Translations under genes and position numbers: made by a program
In this document: in pieces, positions 1-4,413 of the stretch
How positions within the stretch are numbered: position 1 is the stretch's first letter
Layout of the letters: every line of letters starts with the position of its first letter
Assembly (NCBI GenBank): GCA_018398765.1
Contig: JAHBMJ010002102.1
Location: 4,579 to 14,613 of the forward strand
Origin: Chromera velia
Lineage: Eukaryota > Sar > Chromeraceae
Reading direction: 5' to 3'
Length of the DNA: 10,035 nt
The notes under the pieces: generated by a model
The model's database searches: none
The model's input: the letters and a program-made list of their open reading frames with translations, nothing else
Told to the model about the DNA's origin: nothing

Positions 1-116
1 ACTTCGTTCTGGGTGAGAACGGTGTATGAAGGACTGAGTCGATGCCGGTGAGTCAATCGGTGAGTGCAGGAGATCACACGGATGTCAGTCAGTCCGTGAG
101 GTGGTTGGTTGGTCAC
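1..116. other. Left edge, no gene recognised
   Basis: Short flank made largely of GTCAGTCAGTC- and GGTGAGT-like simple sequence. The plus-strand open frame crossing it (from 42) has low-complexity composition and no recognisable motif, so I do not call it a gene. On the minus strand this is downstream of the lipoate ligase and could be its 3' untranslated region. Confidence 0.4.
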
Positions 117-281
117 TCAGCAGGTCAGTTGTCCATTCACTGTGGCGGCGTCTTCCTCGATGAATGCATCAATGCATCCTTCAGTCTGTTTGACAGCCTG
201 CGTCTCATATTCCTTCGACACTTTTAGCTTGCTGTCGTCGACATCAACATCAAAGCGTACTAACCCAACTGCATTTTAACC
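117..281 (-). other. In-frame open stretch after ligase stop; possible C-terminal exon
   Basis: Read on the minus strand, the ligase frame meets TGA at 284-282 and TAA at 278-276. It then stays open in the same frame for about 50 codons, from 275 to a TGA at 119-117. The product is protein-like and acidic, with segments such as RFDVDVDDSKLKV and GCIDAFIEEDAATVNG. The called ligase ends roughly 50 residues earlier than E. coli LplA or human LIPT1, which continue into a small C-terminal domain, so this stretch has about the right length and place. A TGCAG lies at 273-269 on the minus strand, but it leaves a phase that no GT donor in the ligase tail matches. A phase-0 pairing (donor near 353, acceptor AAG before 227) is possible but unproven. 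It could also be decayed coding sequence. Confidence 0.3.
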
Positions 282-1217
282 TCAGATATTATTCTCTTTC
301 TTTCCAAAAAATTGGATTTCATTCTCAAAGGCCCCTCCCACCGACCCTCCCACCTGCATGTTGACTTCAAAGGTGCCCAACTTGACCCTGCCCTCCAGGC
401 AGTGGGAGAAGGAAGGAGAGGCCCCGAAGGCCCAATTCCAGTCTCTCATTCTCTGCAGGTGAGTGAGGAAAAGAGGGTCCTGTCCGAAGGGAACACTCGC
501 CTCCTCCAGCACGAGCACTCTCTTCTGGTCCTCTGGAACGTCAGGAGCATGGGAGAGGAAGCGACGGGTAAGTGCCTCGCACAGAGAGTGGTGGCAGATT
601 TCCTTATTCAGATTCTTCAGATTCACAACTCTTGATGCCACACTCTGCACTCCCTTGCTCTGCAGTTTCAGCTTGTTCGGTGTCAGATACCGTGACAGTC
701 CCTGCATGTCCACATCCATCAGCACAGTCCCATGGTGCAATGAAAAGTCCCCTAGGTGCCTGTATGCAGCCCCCGAGAATTTTCTCTTCCCTTCTGAGTC
801 AATCAGGTCATTTCGTCCCGATACCTCCCCGCGGATCCCGAAGTCTTCTCTCAAGACCTCCAGAAGCAAAGCGTTGTTCCGCTCTTTCGAAAATGAAGAT
901 GCTGGACCCAAAAAAGTGAAGCACGTGTTCCCGTGGTCTTGGTAGACGGCGCCTCCACCGCTGTACCTTCTTGCCAGCTTCACGCCGTCTCCTTCCATCT
1001 GCTTGACGTCGCACTCCTTCCACGCATTCTGGTGTCTCCCGATGACGATGGTCTTCGCATTTCTCCACAGAAAGAGCGTTGGCGTCTGTCTCTTGAGAGC
1101 CTCAATGAAGAAACTCTCAGTGGCAAGGTTGAAGTGTATGTCTGTGGACCTGGCCTGCAGAACTGACGGAAGAGAGGAGACGGCAGACGAGAAACGTCGC
1201 AACCCTCGGTGCATCAT
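282..1217 (-). CDS. lplA: Lipoate-protein ligase, mitochondrial type (LplA/LIPT1 family)
   Basis: The family transfers lipoyl groups (via lipoyl-AMP, or from activated lipoate in LIPT1-type enzymes) to lysines of E2 subunits of 2-oxoacid dehydrogenases and of glycine-cleavage H protein. Counting from the ATG at 1217 it has 311 residues. The signature RRYSGGGAVYQDHGN is at about 83-97. KFSGAAYR at about 146-153 contains the lysine equivalent to the catalytic lysine of E. coli LplA. HHGT is at about 161-164, and GVQSVASRVVNL at about 189-200. DWNWAFGASPSFSH matches the end of the large domain. The start MMHRGLRRFSSAVSSL is rich in Arg and Ser and lacks acids, as in a mitochondrial targeting peptide. 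The frame extends to TTG at 1232, but ATG 1217 (or 1214) is the credible eukaryotic start. The C-terminal accessory domain looks cut short. Transcribed divergently from the CK2 gene. Ligase versus transferase activity cannot be decided from sequence. Confidence 0.92.
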   Translation of the reverse strand: MMHRGLRRFSSAVSSLPSVLQARSTDIHFNLATESFFIEALKRQTPTLFLWRNAKTIVIGRHQNAWKECDVKQMEGDGVKLARRYSGGGAVYQDHGNTCFTFLGPASSFSKERNNALLLEVLREDFGIRGEVSGRNDLIDSEGKRKFSGAAYRHLGDFSLHHGTVLMDVDMQGLSRYLTPNKLKLQSKGVQSVASRVVNLKNLNKEICHHSLCEALTRRFLSHAPDVPEDQKRVLVLEEASVPFGQDPLFLTHLQRMRDWNWAFGASPSFSHCLEGRVKLGTFEVNMQVGGSVGGAFENEIQFFGKKENNI

Positions 1218-1797
1218 GATGAAAAAAACCAAACAGCCACGATTTTTCAGTTTTCCACTTTTTTACTGCTTTCGTGACTGACTGCGTCACACTTGGAATA
1301 GTTAATTGGGCACAAGTGCAGTCAAAGAAAGTGTCGGATACTGGACAATACTATCTGACACTGGCTCCACGCGCGGTTTCAAAAGTTCATCAAACTGAGT
1401 TTTGCGGGGCCGGGAGGCACACGGAGGCACGCACCTTTGTGGCTAAAAAAATTTAGTCACGTCGATGTAGAAAAACTCGGAAGCAGAGACGCTCAGTGCG
1501 TGCATGGAACCTCCACCTCAGTTTCTCTGGTTCAAGGGATCATTCGACCAGTGAGAGGATGACTGTGTATGTTTTGTTGTCTCCGTACAGCTGACGTGGA
1601 AGCGTACTGGACCAAAGAGAGAGAATGGAGGTCGGATGCTGCGAAGTTTCGGGTCCTGTGTCCGTCCATCAGTTTTAAGAGGCTGCTGTCAACTCAGACT
1701 GACAAGAAGAAAGGGAAGTTTGCCAGTCACCCCGGCCTGTCCTTTCTGGCCTGGGGAAATTCTCAAGCAGCAGGCAAACACCTTCAGTAGCACCACC
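1218..1797. promoter_or_regulatory. Divergent promoter and CK2 leader region
   Basis: This 580-base interval separates the start codons of two genes pointing away from each other, so both promoters must lie here or overlap. I see no convincing TATA box at a defensible distance. An A/T block (CTAAAAAAATTTAG) lies near 1442-1455. The part nearest CK2 holds an upstream open frame (1569-1790, ATG to TAG, 73 codons) that ends seven bases before the main ATG. It also holds an upstream ATG at 1636 in frame with CK2. No leader intron is convincing. Confidence 0.5.
1569..1790 (+). other. Upstream open reading frame in CK2 leader
   Basis: ATG at 1569 opens a 73-codon frame closed by TAG at 1788-1790, just before the main CK2 start at 1798. 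The product has no recognisable motif. If transcription starts upstream of 1569, scanning ribosomes would meet this frame first, so it could lower CK2 translation. Its role depends on the real transcription start, which the sequence does not show. Confidence 0.25.
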
Positions 1798-2151
1798 ATG
1801 ACTTCTCGAGAGCCCCAGACAGGTCACGGCCACGCAGTCCTGCCGAGATTGTACTCGCACATCAACGACCATAGACCGCGAGAGTATTGGGATTACGAGA
1901 CGCTAGCGGTCAAGTGGGGCAACCAGGAAGACTATGAGGTTGTGCGCAAGATTGGTCGTGGAAAGTACAGTGAAGTGTTTGAGGGAATCAATGTAAAGAC
2001 GAATGAGAAATGTGTAATTAAAATCTTGAAGCCTGTAAAGAAAAAGAAAATCAAGAGAGAGATCAAAATTCTTCAAAACTTGTGTGGAGGCCCCAACATC
2101 ATCAAACTCCTCGATGTGGTCAGAGACCCACAGTCCAAAACTCCCAGTCTG
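1798..2151 (+). CDS. CSNK2A: CK2 alpha exon 1
   Basis: Residues 1-118, from the start codon through the N-lobe: the N-terminal segment that packs on the activation loop, the glycine loop, Lys75, the basic cluster and the helix C region, ending at ...SKTPSL. It ends in phase 0 before donor GTCAGT at 2152. The frame is open upstream to an ATG at 1636. Confidence 0.93.
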
Positions 2152-3708
2152 GTCAGTTTCAAATGTGTCTGCCTGTGCTGCGTGAGAGAGCTTGTTTGCC
2201 CATCTCCGAGTGAAGGTTTCTATCAGAATCGTCCTCCTGTTTCCTGTTGCCTCCTCCTCTTCTCTTTCATGCATCCCTGTCTCGTGGCTTTACTGCCTGA
2301 CGCACGCCCCTTTCTTTGTCGTCCCCTAACACACGTACGCAGAGAGACGGTTGGGAATGGCTCAGATGGCAAGGGCGAGCAGCATCAAGGGTAAGGAGAC
2401 GGCCAGCTGTGAACAGCATGAGTGACCCTTCCCTGCCCGACACGTCTCCTCTCTTCTCTCCTGTGTGCCCTTGCAGATCTTTGAGTACGTAAACAATATC
2501 GACTTCAAGACGCTCTACCCAACCCTCACGGATTTTGACATCCGATTCTATACCTATCAGGTCTTAAAGGTCAGTCGGCTGAACAGAGGGATTGTCAATA
2601 CACTGAAGTCTTCTGTTCTGGGCGTTTTTCCTTTACTCCATCGTTAAAGGACCGTTTTTTCAGAAGGCAGCTTTCCAGTTTCTCGCTCTTCCACGTGATG
2701 CATGAAGCAGCGAGCCCTTTGATGTTTCTTTTCCTCCACTCTTCGCATCTCCACTTCCGATCTGTTTCCTGATTTTAGTCGTTCTCACCTCAACCGAGGA
2801 ATCATGGTGCATGTTTTTGATGTGCATGCCGTGCCTTTTTTCTTTTCCTATCTCTTTTGTCCTGGAGCATGCATGCATGCAGGCTCTCGACTACTGCCAC
2901 AGCCATGCATTTACTTTCATGCAGAATTCTTTTTCTTTGTATGAAAGTATCTGTATGAAAAAAGAATTCTGTATGAAAGTAAATGCATGTTCTGTCCTTG
3001 AGCATGCATGCAGGCTCTCGACTACTGCCACAGCCAGGGAATCATGCACAGAGACGTGAAGCCCCACAACGTGATGATCGATCACGAGAAGAAACTGCTC
3101 CGGCTGATCGACTGGGGCTTGGCGGAGTTCTATCACGCTGCCAGGGAGTACAACGTGAGGGTCGCCTCCAGGTACTACAAGGGCCCGGAACTGCTCGTGG
3201 ACCTCCAGGTTGGTAGGTTCGTTGGTCTCTCTTTTTTTTGTTGATCACTATGATTCCTGCTGTTGTGGCCGGAAAGAGGCAGGGGTGCGAAGGTACACGA
3301 GCAGCACTTTTAGGCCAGGGGTGCTTTGCCCGAAGAGGACAGTCCATGTTTATCCATGTACGTGTCTCCGTACGTCGGTATATAGGCTTAGTGGTGTGAA
3401 TGTCAGTGTAGCAAACGGCAGTTCTGGAGATGGAGGAACAAGGTAGATGGGGAGGACAGGAGGCCTCCACCCAATCCGCTCGTCCTGCTTGCTTGTGTAG
3501 GAAGAGGTTTGGTTCTTCATTTGCGATCTTCCTGCGGTTGACGCCTGGCGATTCACTTGACTGTTTCTCTGTGTGAGTGTGTGTGTGTGCGAGCGCGTGT
3601 GCGTGCGTGAGTGAGTGCGTGCGTGCGTGCGCGCGCGCGCGCGCGCGGTGTGTGTGTGTGTGTGTGTGAGTGTGTGAAGATGTATGTGTGTGTGAGTGTA
3701 TGTGTGTG

Positions 3709-3758
<50 letters not shown>

Positions 3759-4370
3759 TCTCTCTGTCTCTGTGCGTGTACGTGTACGTGTACGTGTACG
3801 TGCCTGTGTGCGTGTGTGCGTAGGTCTACGACTACTCTCTGGACATCTGGAGTCTGGGCTGCATGATGGCGGGAATGGTCAGAGGATGGATGGATGGATG
3901 GAGCTGTTCTTGTTGTCTTGGGCTTTTATGGGGATTTTCAGCGAATCAGTACGTGCATGGATTGATGTTGTTGGGGGGAGATGGTTCTCTCAGAAAGTGT
4001 GTGTCGTCTTCTTTCTCGGTGCGGGGGGACGATCCGCCCGTCTCCCTCGTTCTTCCAATATCTGCAGAAATCATGCACTTAATTTTGTGTCGAACGTCGT
4101 GCCCATGCAGGTATTTCGGAAAGAGCCCTTCTTTCATGGGCACGACAACTACGATCAGCTCGTGAAGATTGCGCGGGTCCTGGGGACGGACGGGCTTTTT
4201 GAGTACCTGGATAGGTAAGGGGGGGGGGTATGCGAGGTGCGAGTGTGAAGGAGAGGAGGGTAGGAGTGCGTGCGTGACGCTTGTGGGGTTCTGAGGGAAC
4301 GCTGGTCACACGGCAGGGGTGGTGTCAGGGCTGACCTGTATTTGGTGTTTCTCTGTGGTCTGAAGTACGT

Positions 4371-4413
<43 letters not shown>

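Larger units (their letters stand above)
2570..3013 (+). other. CK2 intron 2, with duplicated acceptor and inverted repeat
   Basis: Begins GTCAGT and ends GCATGCATGCAG at 3013. Only the acceptor at 3013 continues into the conserved QGIMHRDVK catalytic loop. A second copy of the acceptor lies at 2882, with a long inverted repeat between the two. Use of the upstream acceptor shifts frame across the real exon and stops at 3057-3059. Confidence 0.9.

Noticed and set aside
1218-1232. Ligase start at TTG 1232
   Set aside because: Non-ATG start; ATG 1217 gives a standard targeting peptide.
1566-1590. GTATGT...CAG as a leader intron
   Set aside because: At 25 bases it is far shorter than any other intron here.
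3611-3823. Open frames over GT/CT repeats (Cys-Val, Ser-Leu text)
   Set aside because: They are translations of dinucleotide repeats inside intron 3, with no protein character.
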